Below, in pieces: positions 45,097-54,685 of a stretch of 64,000 nt of DNA. Origin of the DNA: Acinetobacter brisouii CIP 110357 (GTDB lineage: Bacteria; Pseudomonadota; Gammaproteobacteria; Pseudomonadales; Moraxellaceae); contig NZ_KI530762.1 in assembly GCF_000488275.1 (NCBI RefSeq), forward strand, positions 1,954,971-2,018,970, read 5' to 3'. Numbering within the stretch: the first letter of the stretch is position 1; the number at the start of each line of letters is the position of its first letter. A program made the translations under genes and the position numbers. The notes beneath the pieces are model-generated. The model worked only from the letters and a program-made list of their open reading frames with translations, was not told where the DNA came from and searched no databases.

Positions 45097-45297
45097 GATC
45101 TTCAATTATCCAAATAACTATAAAAATAACATTAAATTCAAAAATATAGAAAACACTAAATCTATATTCGTCTTATGAACGAATACGTTTACATTACAAA
45201 CCTTAAAGACTGCACCATACATGCTAACTCCCTTGCGGGAATTCAAAGCAATTGTAACAACCATTCACTAGTCAAAATTAAAGTCTGGCACTCGCTA

Positions 45298-45340
45298 CAA
45301 ATAGAAGTGAATTCAACATTAATTAATTCACTTCTATTTG
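45298..45340 (-). repeat. Perfect 16-bp hairpin spanning the gdr stop codon
   Basis: CAAATAGAAGTGAATT (45298-45313) and AATTCACTTCTATTTG (45325-45340) pair perfectly around an 11-nt loop that contains most of the gdr stop codon. It likely acts as the 3' end structure of the long capsule transcript, although no strong T-run follows on the minus strand. Confidence 0.8.
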
Positions 45341-47200
45341 CCCACTGCGTTGATAGCCATCAACATAGCACTCCAGTTGTGTGAGTGCCCAATTGACATC
45401 CTGTTCAGTCGCTTTAATTTTTTCTAGAGATTTAAAGATCGGTTGCAATTCATCTAAAGGGAAATCTTTTTCAAAAGAGCGTAAAATTCGACTATGTTCA
45501 GTCACTTCAGTATCATCCTGATCAATCAATAGCTCTTCATAGAGTTTCTCACCAGGTCTTAGTCCTGTATAATGAATCTCAATATCACCGTATGTACTTC
45601 CAGCTTCCCTAATCTGTAAACCACTCAACATCACCATCTGCCGAGCAAGATCCTGAATTCGTACTGCATCCCCCATATCCAGTAAAAATACATCTCCTCC
45701 AGTACCTAGTGCTCCCGCCTGAATCACCAATTGTGATGCTTCTGGAATCGTCATAAAGTAACGTGTCACTTCTGGATGAGTAACCGTAATTGGGCCGCCT
45801 TTACTAATTTGCTGTTTAAATAAAGGAACGACTGAACCAGATGATCCGAGAACATTACCAAAACGGACAATACTAATCTGAGTTTGATGCTGTACTTTTG
45901 CCATGGCTTGACAGTAAAGTTCAGCCATACGTTTTGAAGCTCCCATCACATTGGTTGGGCGTACTGCCTTATCAGTTGAAATCAGTACAAAGGTTTCTAC
46001 CCCTTTTTTCACAGCTGCATTTACACTAAACGCTGTTCCCAATGCATTATTTTTCAAACCGGCAATCGGATTACATTCTACCAAAGGTACATGTTTGTAA
46101 GCAGCAGCATGATAAACTGTTTGCACAGCATATTGTTCAATCACCCGTTCCAGTTTACCCTGTTCTAGTACACTACCCAAAATCGGGATAATGTCACAAT
46201 CACTATTTAAACGTAGCTCTTTATCAATACTATAAAGTGCAAACTCGGTTAGTTCATAAATAATCAGTTGTTTCGGCTGGTTTTTCACAATCTGACGGCA
46301 CAATTCAGAACCAATTGATCCACCAGCTCCAGTTACCATCACGACTTTATCTCGGATATTTTTGGTCAGTAATGGCTGAATTGGTGGAATCGGATCACGC
46401 CCCAACAGATCAATAATATCCACTTCTCGGATATCAGTAATTTTAATATCACCATCAACCAGTTGAGTCAGGCCTGGAAGCTCAGTTATTTTTAAATGTG
46501 CTGGTTCAAGAATGTGGATAATTTCACTTTTACGCGCACGACCTACCGACGGTAATGCAATTAAAATTTCATCAATTGCATATTTTTTAAAGGTACGAGC
46601 CAATGCTTCCTGAATCGAATAAACTTTTAAACCGCCTATGATCTGTTTCTGCAAAGTACTTTTATCATCAACAAAAAACAGGGGGATATGCTCATCTGAA
46701 TGCAGTAAGGCTGCCATGATTTGCTGCCCAGCAAGACCAGCACCATATATAGCAACACGTTTTTTATTCATTTTGGATTTTAGTGCCATCTGCACAATAC
46801 AACGGATCAATGCACGGCTAAACCACACCCAGCCAAACATGAAAAAACCATACATCAGCGGAATAGACATGGGAATAAAGGCTGAAGTGCTATAAGCTAA
46901 AATATATAAAATGACCACCATCAAACTTACTGCAAGAGCCAACTTGGCAATAAACAGCTCACTAAAGGTACGTACAATGAAATGGTACACGCCCATGAGC
47001 AACAGACTCATAACTGAAAGTACACTGACTAGAGCCCAACTAAACGCCATACCCGGCATGACTTCGATGTTCCAATCAAAGAGCCGGATGCCATAACACA
47101 TCCATAACAGAATAGGAAAAACCAATAAATCCAACAGCAATAAACCTGACTGTTTGACCTTTCTAGAAATAGATGACAACTGAATAATCGTACGTTTCAC
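45323..47200 (-). CDS. gdr: Nucleotide-sugar 4,6-dehydratase, membrane-bound (Gdr)
   Basis: 625 residues. Four N-terminal membrane helices (about 15-145), then a first Rossmann-like domain (KRVAIYGAGLAGQQ, about 150), then the extended SDR dehydratase domain with VVMVTGAGGSIGSELCRQ (about 290) and STDKAVRPTNVMGASKR (about 410). This is the FlaA1/WbpM/CapD type. It converts UDP-GlcNAc to UDP-4-keto-6-deoxy-GlcNAc, the first step to UDP-QuiNAc4NAc together with QhbA and QhbB, encoded next. Last gene of the capsule operon, ending 227 bp from the island's attR. Confidence 0.92.
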   Translation of the reverse strand: MKRTIIQLSSISRKVKQSGLLLLDLLVFPILLWMCYGIRLFDWNIEVMPGMAFSWALVSVLSVMSLLLMGVYHFIVRTFSELFIAKLALAVSLMVVILYILAYSTSAFIPMSIPLMYGFFMFGWVWFSRALIRCIVQMALKSKMNKKRVAIYGAGLAGQQIMAALLHSDEHIPLFFVDDKSTLQKQIIGGLKVYSIQEALARTFKKYAIDEILIALPSVGRARKSEIIHILEPAHLKITELPGLTQLVDGDIKITDIREVDIIDLLGRDPIPPIQPLLTKNIRDKVVMVTGAGGSIGSELCRQIVKNQPKQLIIYELTEFALYSIDKELRLNSDCDIIPILGSVLEQGKLERVIEQYAVQTVYHAAAYKHVPLVECNPIAGLKNNALGTAFSVNAAVKKGVETFVLISTDKAVRPTNVMGASKRMAELYCQAMAKVQHQTQISIVRFGNVLGSSGSVVPLFKQQISKGGPITVTHPEVTRYFMTIPEASQLVIQAGALGTGGDVFLLDMGDAVRIQDLARQMVMLSGLQIREAGSTYGDIEIHYTGLRPGEKLYEELLIDQDDTEVTEHSRILRSFEKDFPLDELQPIFKSLEKIKATEQDVNWALTQLECYVDGYQRSGQIEVN

Positions 47201-47336
47201 GGAAATTCCTCAACTGACTTTATGTCATTTGCTAAATAACGACATAAAGAAAATCAGTTTTTCTAATTTTATGTATTGTTATGAATGTGGGTCATTACAT
47301 AATGATTTACCCACAAAATTCAAAAAAATATAAATA

Positions 47337-48515
47337 CTATACTTGCATAGCATAAATTACCTTCTGGATAGCACTTAAGGTCTTCTCTATATTCTCAGGG
47401 CTCAAAGTCGGATGTACCAAAAACATCAGACTACTTTCACCCAACTGCTTGGCATTGATCAAACGTTGCGCTGGACGCCAAGGTGTCCCATCAAACGCAT
47501 GTTCCAAGTACACTTCTGAACAAGAACCACTAAAGCAAGGCACACCTTGAGCATTAATCTCTTGCATCACACGATCACGTGACCAACCATCTGGTAATGC
47601 TTCCAAATTAATCTGAACATAGCATTTATAATATGCATGTACATAATCATCTGAAGGGATGTGAGCTTTAAAAAAAGATGATTCTTCAAATATTTTTAAA
47701 ATCTTTTCTGCATTTTGAGTACGTTTTACCGTCCATTCATGCATACGGGTGAGCTGAATCCGTCCAATCACCGCCTGCATTTCTATCATGCGCCAGTTTG
47801 TACCAAAAGAGTCGTGCAGCCAGCGAAACCCTGGTGGGTGCTGCTTGTTGTAGATATTGTCATAATTCTTGCCGTGGTCTTTATACGACCACATTTTTTT
47901 CCAAAGGCTTTCGTCATTGGTCGTGACCATTCCACCTTCACCACCAGTACTCATGATCTTATCCTGACAAAACGACCATGCACCAATATGCCCGATTGAA
48001 CCCGCTGATTTTCCTTTATACTTTGCTCCATGAGCCTGAGCACAATCTTCAATCACATACACCCCTTTTTCTTCGGCCAGCTGCATAATCGGATCCATAT
48101 CACACATCCAACCTGCCAGATGCACACAAAGAATCGCTTTGGTATTTGGGGTTAAGACTGCTTCAATAGTGCGGCGAGAAATATTTTGCGAGTCTAGCTC
48201 AACATCGGCAAATACTGGGTTGGCACCAGCCATAACAATCGAACTCGCCGAAGCCAAAAAGGTGCGTGAAGTGACGATCACGTCATCTCCAGCTCCAATA
48301 CCTAGCGCTTTCAGTGCAACATCTAGCGCTACAGTACCATTGGCCAAAGCTACCGCATATCGAGTCCCAATAAAATCGGCAAATTCTTTTTCAAACTCAC
48401 GGCACTCTTGCCCAGTCCAATAATTGACTTTATTTGAAAGTAGGACTTGGGAAACGGCATCAGCTTCTTGCTGAGTAAAGCTTGGCCATGGCTCAAATGC
48501 AGTGTTTAACATCAT
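47337..48515 (-). CDS. qhbA: DegT/DnrJ/EryC1 aminotransferase (QhbA type)
   Basis: 392 residues. PLP-dependent sugar aminotransferase: SRTFLASASSIVMAGANPVF, the pocket DCAQAHGAKYKG, and the PLP lysine in SFCQDKIMSTGGEGG (about 186). It aminates the 4-keto group made by Gdr to form UDP-2-acetamido-4-amino-2,4,6-trideoxyhexose. It follows qhbB by 23 nt. Two ATGs lie in tandem at the start. The naming follows the A. baumannii capsule scheme. Confidence 0.9.
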   Translation of the reverse strand: MMLNTAFEPWPSFTQQEADAVSQVLLSNKVNYWTGQECREFEKEFADFIGTRYAVALANGTVALDVALKALGIGAGDDVIVTSRTFLASASSIVMAGANPVFADVELDSQNISRRTIEAVLTPNTKAILCVHLAGWMCDMDPIMQLAEEKGVYVIEDCAQAHGAKYKGKSAGSIGHIGAWSFCQDKIMSTGGEGGMVTTNDESLWKKMWSYKDHGKNYDNIYNKQHPPGFRWLHDSFGTNWRMIEMQAVIGRIQLTRMHEWTVKRTQNAEKILKIFEESSFFKAHIPSDDYVHAYYKCYVQINLEALPDGWSRDRVMQEINAQGVPCFSGSCSEVYLEHAFDGTPWRPAQRLINAKQLGESSLMFLVHPTLSPENIEKTLSAIQKVIYAMQV

Positions 48516-48538
48516 ATTTCCTAAACTAAAATTGAAGT

Positions 48539-49195
48539 TTATCTTTTTTCTAAAATTCGTGCGGGATTACCCACCACAGTCACACCCGGTGGCACGCTTT
48601 TGGTGACTACTGCCCCCATACCCACGATAGCACCTTTTCCAATCACTAGCGGTTTATCTGGAGTACCTTGTTTAATAACTGCACCAGTACCAATATAAGC
48701 ATGATCTTCAATATGAATATTGCCGTTGCATTTTACACTCGGTGCAAAAGTCACATAATCCCCAATCACGCAATCATGCTCGACATAGCTGTATAAATTA
48801 GCATGAAAACATTTACCAATTTTAATGTTTGAGGTTATGGTGACAAAAGGGCTCAATGCAGCACCTTCCGCCATGTCAACATGATCCATAATTATGGTGT
48901 TATTGGCCTGTACTGACCATAAATGCACACCATCATTTTCTAAGCGATGTGCTATTTTTTCACGAATTTGGCTATTGGCAATAGCAATCAACACAAACTT
49001 ATTAGTATATGGCAGAGCTTTAAACATATGATAATTCACAGCCGGATGCCCATTCAGTTCAGTAACTTCAGTCAAACGATCATCAATAAAGTAAATACGT
49101 GACTGAATACCTAAACGAGTAAGGTGTTCTCTAGCAACAGGCATTAAACTACGACCGCAGCCTGAAGCTCCATAAATGGCATAGATCTTAGTCAT
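48539..49195 (-). CDS. qhbB: Sugar N-acetyltransferase, PglD/NeuD family (QhbB type)
   Basis: 218 residues. The N-terminal sugar-nucleotide-binding domain (AIYGASGCGRSLMPVA) is followed by a left-handed beta helix of hexapeptide repeats (about 100-210: IIMDHVDMAEGAALSPF, ...IGTGAVIKQG, ...IVGMGAVVTKSVPPGVTVVGNPA). The catalytic base is probably the His in YVEHDCVIGDY. It acetylates the 4-amino group of the QhbA product using acetyl-CoA. Its start overlaps the itrB stop by 8 nt, so they are translationally coupled. Confidence 0.9.
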   Translation of the reverse strand: MTKIYAIYGASGCGRSLMPVAREHLTRLGIQSRIYFIDDRLTEVTELNGHPAVNYHMFKALPYTNKFVLIAIANSQIREKIAHRLENDGVHLWSVQANNTIIMDHVDMAEGAALSPFVTITSNIKIGKCFHANLYSYVEHDCVIGDYVTFAPSVKCNGNIHIEDHAYIGTGAVIKQGTPDKPLVIGKGAIVGMGAVVTKSVPPGVTVVGNPARILEKR

Positions 49196-49799
49196 TGGTT
49201 TTGTCTACTTTTGAACCTGTGAACTTACTCATAGTTGCTTCACCTTCAGCACTGATACCATCTTTTACAACCACTTTTTTTACTGTTTGTAATAAAATTT
49301 TAATATCTAACCAAAATGACTGATGCTCAACATACCATGTATCAAGTTTAAATTTGTCTTCCCAACCAATTGTATTGCGTCCGTTGACTTGAGCATACCC
49401 TGTGATACCAGGACGGACGTTATGACGCTTTGCTTGCTCGATACTGTAAAGCGGTAAATATTCCATGAGGAGTGGACGTGGTCCAACCAAACTCATATCA
49501 CCTTTGAGTACATTCCATAGCTCAGGTAACTCGTCAAGACTGGTCGCTCGTAGCTTTTTACCGAAATCGGTCAAGCGCTCACTGTCGGGCAATTGGTTAC
49601 CATCGTTATCAATAGCATCCTTCATGGTACGAAACTTAATCATTTCAAACGGCTGACCACGCAAACCTGGACGAGTTTGGCGAAATAGTACAGGTGAGCC
49701 GAGATTTTTTTTGACCTTATAGGCAATCATCGCATACACAGGCGCAAGGATAATTAAAGCGAAAGCCGAAGCAATGATATCAAAGGTGCGTTTTAGCAT
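49188..49799 (-). CDS. itrB: Initiating sugar-phosphate transferase (ItrB/PglC type)
   Basis: 203 residues. Monotopic phosphoglycosyl transferase: an N-terminal re-entrant helix (FDIIASAFALIILAPVYAMIA), then FRQTRPGLRGQPFEMIKFRTM, the catalytic Asp-Glu in TSLDELPELWNVLKGDMSLV, and GPRPLL...RPGITGYAQVNGRN. It transfers the first sugar phosphate, here probably QuiNAc4NAc-1-P, to undecaprenyl phosphate to begin the K unit at the inner membrane. The short PglC-like length, rather than WbaP-like, fits the ItrB group. Confidence 0.88.
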   Translation of the reverse strand: MLKRTFDIIASAFALIILAPVYAMIAYKVKKNLGSPVLFRQTRPGLRGQPFEMIKFRTMKDAIDNDGNQLPDSERLTDFGKKLRATSLDELPELWNVLKGDMSLVGPRPLLMEYLPLYSIEQAKRHNVRPGITGYAQVNGRNTIGWEDKFKLDTWYVEHQSFWLDIKILLQTVKKVVVKDGISAEGEATMSKFTGSKVDKTND

Positions 49800-49818
49800 A
49801 AATAATTACCTACTATTT

Positions 49819-50937
49819 TTAAGCTAAAATACTTCGATAGTAATTTAATAAATATTGTGAAGATAAATCAGCATCAAATTTTTCTTTAATTCTTTGTAGA
49901 CCAAACGAAGAAATTTTTTTGAGTTCATCAGGATGATCAATACAATAAATCATTTTGTATGCTAAATCTTCTGAATTACCAACTTGAAATAAATAACCAC
50001 TTTTACCATCATCAATAGCATCTGTAATACCATAGATATTAGAGCCAATAGTTGGAGTACCACAGGCAGATGCTTCTACAATCACTGTACCAAACCCTTC
50101 TCTATATGAGGGTAAACACATAATATCTGCCATTGTCATGTAGTCTTCAGGAGACTTAGTGAATCCTTGGTAAAAAATAGCGCTATCGAACAGCTTATTC
50201 TCTTGTATCATAGGTAACAGATTCTCTTCATCAGGGCCTACGATGAGTAATTTGGCTCTTGGTCGTTGATTATGAACCATATCAAAACTTTTTAATAAGT
50301 CTTTGATGCCTTTATCAGCATTTAAACGACCAATGAATAGAAATACAAAATCACCTTCTACAAAACCCAGTTTTCTTCTTAGGGTCTCTGTATTTTTTGG
50401 ATAGAATTTTTGGGTATTGACACCTGAAATTGACCCTTCTCCTAATACTTGAATTTTAGATTTCACAGGAATATTCTCAGAAATCAAAAAATCCATTTGG
50501 GATTTACTATCAGCCAATAAATGCGTTGATAATCTTGCGATTGTTCTATCAATTAATTTTAATACATCTTTTTTTATACCAGTCTTATTTGCCCATATTT
50601 GCCCAGTAAAAGTATGCAATCGGATTTTTCTACCCGATAAAAAACCTGCAATCTGAGTCACAAACCCTGCTTTGGGTGTAGTTGAGTGAACAATATCAAA
50701 GTTTTCTTCTTTGAATATAGCGGTTAATTTCATGAGATTTTTAAAATCATCTATAAGAGATGGTTTTCTGTCTAAATCTAACGAAATATGTTTAACATCA
50801 GGTAAAATTATTTCATTTTTTGCAAAGTTAGCAATCAAGGTAACATCATATAATGTTTTTAAAAATTTGATATGATTTAAGTAAAATGCATTAAATGTTC
50901 CAGGCGCTGATACAATTAGAGCAATTTTAGGTTTCAA
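49819..50937 (-). CDS. Glycosyltransferase family 4
   Basis: 372 residues with a GT-B fold: an N-terminal acceptor domain (KIALIVSAPGTFNAFYLNHI; HSTTPKAGFVTQIAG) and a C-terminal donor domain with FIGRLNADKGIKDLL (about 200) and the EX7E motif in YREGFGTVIVEASACGTP (about 285). Adds one sugar to the lipid-linked K unit. The sequence is close to the type of capsule transferase that follows PglC-like enzymes. Specificity unknown. It overlaps the GT2 gene upstream by 4 nt. Confidence 0.87.
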   Translation of the reverse strand: MKPKIALIVSAPGTFNAFYLNHIKFLKTLYDVTLIANFAKNEIILPDVKHISLDLDRKPSLIDDFKNLMKLTAIFKEENFDIVHSTTPKAGFVTQIAGFLSGRKIRLHTFTGQIWANKTGIKKDVLKLIDRTIARLSTHLLADSKSQMDFLISENIPVKSKIQVLGEGSISGVNTQKFYPKNTETLRRKLGFVEGDFVFLFIGRLNADKGIKDLLKSFDMVHNQRPRAKLLIVGPDEENLLPMIQENKLFDSAIFYQGFTKSPEDYMTMADIMCLPSYREGFGTVIVEASACGTPTIGSNIYGITDAIDDGKSGYLFQVGNSEDLAYKMIYCIDHPDELKKISSFGLQRIKEKFDADLSSQYLLNYYRSILA

Positions 50938-51818
50938 GTGTTATCTCCTTGCGCAAGGTAAGATAGGTCTCTTTGCAATTGTTGAATGTAAACATTAGGT
51001 GTTTTGGATTGAACTCGTCTTTTATGTAGCAGGCCTTCTCGCTTAATCAAAAACAATATTCTTACTATTATTTTTTTTACCAAAAACTTATTAATAAATT
51101 TTCGTTTCGTTCGCTTATCGATATATTTGCTTGGTACTTTAGATATGATATCAACTTGACTATCATAAGCTGTTAGCAATTTTTTTAACTGAATGCTTTG
51201 ATCTTCACGGTAGTAATATAAAGGCTTCTCGATAAATCCAACTTTTAAATCATTTTTTAGATAAGCCATTAGCCATAATTCATAATCTTCAGCAAGTCGA
51301 TTGTTCTCATTATAAGGGTTTCTGAGGAACCAATCTTTTTTTGCCATAACTGAAGCATGGATAATGCCAGTTGTACCCATAATAGCATCAGCTATACTGA
51401 TGGTCTTAGGGTTTATTGTTCCACGATAGCCTACTAGAGTTAAATCGTTTTTAAGCGATAGAATTCCCGTTGAAACAAGATCTATTTCAGGATGTGCTTT
51501 TAAAAAATCAACCTGTAACTCAAGTCTTTGTGGGCTTACTATATCATCAGCATCCATACGAGCAATATATTCACCAGAAGCTTCCTTAACAATTTGATTA
51601 AGTCTAGCTGGTAATCTTTTATTTTGACCGTCAGATATTACATGAATCCTACTATCTTTTTGAGCAAATGATTTAGCAATCGCTAATGATTTATCAATTG
51701 ATCCATCATCTATTAAAATAAGTTCCCAATCTTGGTAACTTTGAACTAAAATTGAATTAATAGCATCAGCTAGATATGCTTGAGCATTTAAAAAAGGAAT
51801 GCCAATCGAAATTCTCAT
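50934..51818 (-). CDS. Glycosyltransferase family 2
   Basis: 294 residues with a GT-A fold: RISIGIPFLNAQAYLADAINSI, LILIDDGSIDKS, and the metal-binding DxD in ARMDADDIV (about 92). The C-terminal part is basic (KRKFINKFLVKKIIVRILFL) and may associate with the inner membrane. Adds one sugar to the K unit with unknown specificity. Followed by GT4 (4-nt overlap). The 295 bp upstream of it (51819-52113) is AT-rich and holds no gene, which is unusual inside this otherwise packed operon. Confidence 0.87.
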   Translation of the reverse strand: MRISIGIPFLNAQAYLADAINSILVQSYQDWELILIDDGSIDKSLAIAKSFAQKDSRIHVISDGQNKRLPARLNQIVKEASGEYIARMDADDIVSPQRLELQVDFLKAHPEIDLVSTGILSLKNDLTLVGYRGTINPKTISIADAIMGTTGIIHASVMAKKDWFLRNPYNENNRLAEDYELWLMAYLKNDLKVGFIEKPLYYYREDQSIQLKKLLTAYDSQVDIISKVPSKYIDKRTKRKFINKFLVKKIIVRILFLIKREGLLHKRRVQSKTPNVYIQQLQRDLSYLAQGDNT

Positions 51819-52113
51819 TTCTCATCACTTATATACAGAAATAAAAGCAGGGTTAATATAACTAATTATTTAATTACACACGAAAAACCTTCTGAAAAAG
51901 ATATTTAACTAAGCCAAAATAATTATGCAGTATGGTTTTTTAGAATTTAGCTGCATTTATCCTACAAAATGCCTCTAGAGCATACGCACGCTTTTATCTA
52001 ATTTTTGAATTAGCCAAAACGTTTAAATCATAGGATTGTAACTTCTTAACTTTTGACTAATACAAGATCTTCAGCCGGTAATTATATTTCACAAATGCTA
52101 GTATTCCAATACG

Positions 52114-53184
52114 TTAAACAACTTCTTTTAGAAAAAGAAGATATTTGTTAGCAATCTGACTAGCGTCTAGATCATAAATTAGAGGTGTTGTATTTTTTGA
52201 TAAATAGTCTCTTAATTCACTTGAGGTCATCAACTGCTTTAAACTTTCACTAAAGGCATCAACATCATAAGTATCAATAAGCAACCCATTAATTCTACTT
52301 ACTATTAAATCTTTTGGCCCAGCAGTACAATCAAAACTTACACATGGAAGACCCGCAACCAATGCTTCTGCCAAAGCATTCGGAAAACCCTCTGAAATTG
52401 ATGGAAATGCAAAAATAGATGACTTGTTTAACCAATAATCAACTTCTTTTGTAGCACCTTTAAAATCCACATATGCTTTTAGATTTAGAGATTCTACCAA
52501 TTTCTCTAGTTCATCTCTTAAATAACCATCTCCAAGAATAACAATCCGCCAATCTCGTTTATCTTCAATTTTAGCGAAGGCTTGAAGCAAAAAAGACTGC
52601 CCTTTTTCCTTAATCAATCTACCAACATTTAAGATTATTTGTTCTTTTTCTACATCATATTTTTGTATTTCTCTGATAGGATTTGGAATAACAAGAACAT
52701 TTTCATTTCCTATCTCCTGCATAATAAATTGTTTATATTCATGAGTTTGAGCAATAATTCCCGCGGCTTTTTTATATGTATACTTTCTAAGAAAGCTATA
52801 GATTTTAGAAATATTGGCATTTGGGCTATCTCTTTCAGAAATCACTACTTTAGTGTTGGTACGATTACATGCTAATAACGTAAAAATATTGGCTTCTCGT
52901 ATAAAGGTCAACACTACATCAGGTTTCTCCCTAATTATTAATTGCTGTAATTTGATTATAGTCTTAAATAGGCCAATGCTCTTTTTCACAAGACCTAAAC
53001 CACCTTCATAGTTTAATCTATAAATTTTTATTGAATTATCAATAGAGTAAAAATCTTCAGATTTATTTAACAATGTAATAGATAAGTCTAAATCTTTTTC
53101 ATTTACCCATATATTAGCTAATGTAGATACAACTCTTTCAGCACCGCCAGACCCTAAAGTTGGAATTACAATCATTAATTTCAT
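52114..53184 (-). CDS. Glycosyltransferase family 4
   Basis: 356 residues. GT-B type: MKLMIVIPTLGSGGAERVVS at the N-terminus (the GGAER loop), ILNVGRLIKEKGQSFLLQAF (about 185), and EX7E in SEGFPNALAEALVAGLP (about 265). Third sugar transferase of the locus. Four nucleotides separate it from wzy. Visibly AT-rich, as is usual for K-unit genes. Confidence 0.87.
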   Translation of the reverse strand: MKLMIVIPTLGSGGAERVVSTLANIWVNEKDLDLSITLLNKSEDFYSIDNSIKIYRLNYEGGLGLVKKSIGLFKTIIKLQQLIIREKPDVVLTFIREANIFTLLACNRTNTKVVISERDSPNANISKIYSFLRKYTYKKAAGIIAQTHEYKQFIMQEIGNENVLVIPNPIREIQKYDVEKEQIILNVGRLIKEKGQSFLLQAFAKIEDKRDWRIVILGDGYLRDELEKLVESLNLKAYVDFKGATKEVDYWLNKSSIFAFPSISEGFPNALAEALVAGLPCVSFDCTAGPKDLIVSRINGLLIDTYDVDAFSESLKQLMTSSELRDYLSKNTTPLIYDLDASQIANKYLLFLKEVV

Positions 53185-53188
53185 TTAA

Positions 53189-54628
53189 TCACCTTTTAAA
53201 TCTATAGATTTTACCTAGTAACAGATTATTAAGTAATAATAAAAATAATATCATCACAATAGCTTTAGTTCCTTCAAGGACAAATGACCTCGATATGTAT
53301 ATAGCATTCGAGAAATAAACTAAAGCTATAGTTAGCCATACAGTTGAAATCGATGATTTACCGTACATTTTCTCATCAACCACCCTCATAAAATAACCAA
53401 AGAATAACATCCCCAAAAAAACACCTAGAATACCAAACCCAAGATAAAAATCAGCAACTATTGATGCACCATTACCATAGGTAGAATTATCACCTTGAGC
53501 AATCCATGTAATAAATTCAGCAATTCCATTATATTTAGTATTATTATAGTTAATGAGTCCTAGCCTTCCAAAAATCGTTCCAGAAAATGGAATAGCATCT
53601 ATCAATTGTCGTATTTGAAACATTCCATAAAAATAATCATGATTTTTATGGATATAACTAACAACATAATGAACTGTATTAACAGAACCTGAAAGTTCCT
53701 TTGTCATAGGAAATATTGAAGAAGATGCATTATCATTAAAAGCATTAACCCCCAGTTTCAATTTCTCAACAAGAGAATCTTCGGTAATCATCTTTCTTGC
53801 AAAACCAAGTAGGGTAAGAACTAGAGCGATGCTGACAGAATAAATAATGATAGTTAGAGAACTATACTTAGGTTTGTTAATGAATAGATACGAACCAAAA
53901 ATGAGCATTGAATATGTTATGATTGGCCCTCTATCACCACTAAGTAAAACACTTATTAAATAGATGGTTACTAATAAAAATGACAGTAGACCAACATGTT
54001 TTATGAAATCATAAAAATTTTTAATTTTTATTTTATTATTAATTATATTTCTACTTTCCTGCACATAAATAGCAAAAATTGATGCATTGAATGCTAGTGC
54101 TAAATATTTAGCACTAGCACCCATATCAAAAAGAGCATACCCACCTTTTAAATATGCGGGATTAACAAAATAAAAATACAGCACAAGAAAGAATAATGAC
54201 AATAATTTTAGAAATTTTGTTGGATAACAATAAATTTTAAAATTTCTTTCTGGAAAAGGTATAATTCTTTTTACAGAATAACCCAACAAAAAAGACAACA
54301 ACCCAACAGAAGAAATGATTGCAGATTCATTTATAATAGTAATATCAACCCAAAGGTCAATATCATTTATAGATACTTTTTCGAAGATTAAATCAATATA
54401 AGCTTGAAAGTTAACGATTAAAAAACCAATAACAAAAATATAAGATGCTCTTATTTTTTGATTTTTTAGATTTTTATTTGTTTCAGGTTTCGAGAAAAAT
54501 ATCAATAATGAAACACCCATACCTATTAGCAAAATAGCAAGTGTATTAATATCCACCACATTAGGAACAAAAGCATATGCAACAATATAACCGCATAGCA
54601 TAAATAATAAAAGAATGATTTGTTCCAT
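53189..54628 (-). CDS. wzy: Capsule repeat-unit polymerase Wzy
   Basis: 479 residues with about 11-12 hydrophobic helices. The loop after helix 7 has SGDRGPIITYS (about 230), typical of O-antigen/capsule polymerases of the Wzy type, and a large periplasmic loop follows (about 300-390). It joins lipid-linked K units at their periplasmic face. Wzy sequences are too variable for a type call. Assignment rests on topology, the GDRG motif and position between wzx and the transferase genes. Confidence 0.83.
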   Translation of the reverse strand: MEQIILLLFMLCGYIVAYAFVPNVVDINTLAILLIGMGVSLLIFFSKPETNKNLKNQKIRASYIFVIGFLIVNFQAYIDLIFEKVSINDIDLWVDITIINESAIISSVGLLSFLLGYSVKRIIPFPERNFKIYCYPTKFLKLLSLFFLVLYFYFVNPAYLKGGYALFDMGASAKYLALAFNASIFAIYVQESRNIINNKIKIKNFYDFIKHVGLLSFLLVTIYLISVLLSGDRGPIITYSMLIFGSYLFINKPKYSSLTIIIYSVSIALVLTLLGFARKMITEDSLVEKLKLGVNAFNDNASSSIFPMTKELSGSVNTVHYVVSYIHKNHDYFYGMFQIRQLIDAIPFSGTIFGRLGLINYNNTKYNGIAEFITWIAQGDNSTYGNGASIVADFYLGFGILGVFLGMLFFGYFMRVVDEKMYGKSSISTVWLTIALVYFSNAIYISRSFVLEGTKAIVMILFLLLLNNLLLGKIYRFKR

Positions 54629-54685
54629 AAAATTACACCATCAATGAGTTAATTTTAAAAATTAAAAGCATGGTAATTTGTTTCC

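Noticed and set aside
45175..45384. Plus-strand 69-codon ORF between attR and gdr
   Set aside because: It overlaps the gdr 3' end and its hairpin, has no Shine-Dalgarno and no coding-like pattern; probably a chance frame.
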